DNA of 64,000 nucleotides, from contig OY755046.1 in NCBI GenBank assembly GCA_963576565.1, forward strand, positions 73,277,719 to 73,341,718, given 5' to 3'. Source of the DNA: Aspidapion aeneum. Lineage: Eukaryota > Arthropoda > Insecta > Coleoptera > Brentidae. The translations under genes and the position numbers were made by a program. The notes below the pieces were generated by a model, which was given only the letters and a program-made list of their open reading frames with translations, did not search any database and was not told the DNA's origin. Shown one piece after another: positions 63,455-64,000 of this stretch. Each line of letters begins with the position of its first letter. The stretch's first letter is position 1.

Positions 63455-64000
63455 TATCGGTTTCGCAACGTTCTACGTCTTCCGATACCCAATCTCAACT
63501 CGTTTCTGTTTGCCCATAATTCATCATCTAGGCCTCTTATTCTTTTTTCACTGTCTATTCCTTCTCTCCAGCTTCTCCTTGGCCGTCCTCGTTTTCTTCG
63601 GCCAGTTGGTTTTCATTGTAGTATTTGTTTAGGTAGTCTTTCATCATTCATTCTTTGTACATGTCCGTACCATACCAGTTGTTTTGTTCTTATATCATTC
63701 ACTAACGTACGTTCGCCCACTGTCATAATTTCTCTTTTTCCTTGATTTGTAACTCTTTCTCTTCTTGATTTCCCTGCTGCTCTTCTCCAATAGTCCATCT
63801 CGTAGCGGAAAGCATTTTTTCTGTTCTATCCTTGATTGGCCATACTTCTGAGCCGTATGTAATAATACTTTTTACAATGGTTTTATATATAAGCTTTTTG
63901 TTATGTTTTGATATACTTTGGTCCCAAATTATTCCATTTAATAAAGTTATTGCTTTTCTTCCTTGTACGTTTCGATCTTTTATAGCTTTGTCTAGTGTTC
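63455..64000 (-). pseudogene. LINE C-terminal fragment running off the window
   Basis: The minus strand encodes EMDYWRRAAGKSRRERVTNQ, GERTLVNDIRTKQLVWYGHV and QRMNDERLPKQILQ, then RRKRGRPRRSW in another frame. This is close to the plus-strand copy at 43014-43580. Upstream parts lie outside the window. Confidence 0.7.

Overview
The window is AT-rich eukaryotic DNA, almost certainly from an insect with a repeat-dense genome; the order is not resolved. The evidence is spliced host exons, a BEL/Pao retrotransposon, Tc1/mariner, Tigger, hAT, Penelope and non-LTR elements, and long simple repeats. There are no bacterial genes or operons. Most open reading frames here are fragments of mobile elements or read-through of simple repeats.

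Two host genes can be supported, both on the + strand. The first is the 3' end of a small secreted single-domain von Willebrand type C (SVWC, Vago/La1-like) gene. Its last two coding exons lie at 11922-12110 and 13287-13432, with a poly(A) signal at 13448. The second is the 5' end of the sn-1 diacylglycerol lipase alpha gene (Drosophila inaE, vertebrate DAGLA). Exon 1 (36778-36872) and exon 2 (63175-63386) join in frame and are separated by a 26.3-kb intron filled with nested transposons.

Region by region: 1-4122 is a mariner fragment, then a Tigger/pogo element split by a long-inverted-repeat mariner-type element. 4720-8110 is a short tandem repeat broken by a hAT element, which itself holds a zinc-finger TIR element (5340-7105) and a CCCA...TGGG element. 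8140-10447 holds another TIR element and a Helentron-like element with a (GACA)n core. 11221-13432 is the SVWC gene with a fold-back in one intron and LINE plus MITE debris in the other. 13433-24340 is a tandem repeat that begins in the SVWC 3' UTR and is interrupted by an intact BEL/Pao element (14378-22326) with apparently identical LTRs and a GATAC target duplication. 24360-36777 holds a CpG-richer stretch, LINE fragments, a 1.3-kb (TCTA)n array, a ~168-bp satellite and a composite hAT element. 36873-63174 is the DAGL intron: Helentron-like, LINE, Penelope, hAT, mariner fold-back, solo LTR and TTAA-type elements, often nested. The right edge carries another LINE fragment.

The clearest candidate for something undescribed is the 8-bp-TSD TIR element family at 5340-7105 and 52828-54481. 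It has ~30-bp TIRs, a small C2H2 zinc-finger ORF and E2F-like sites. Both copies carry the same fold-back insertion at the same internal site, so the composite has moved as a unit. A second candidate is a set of three elements with CCCA...TGGG ends and 2-bp target duplications (TA, TC, TG).
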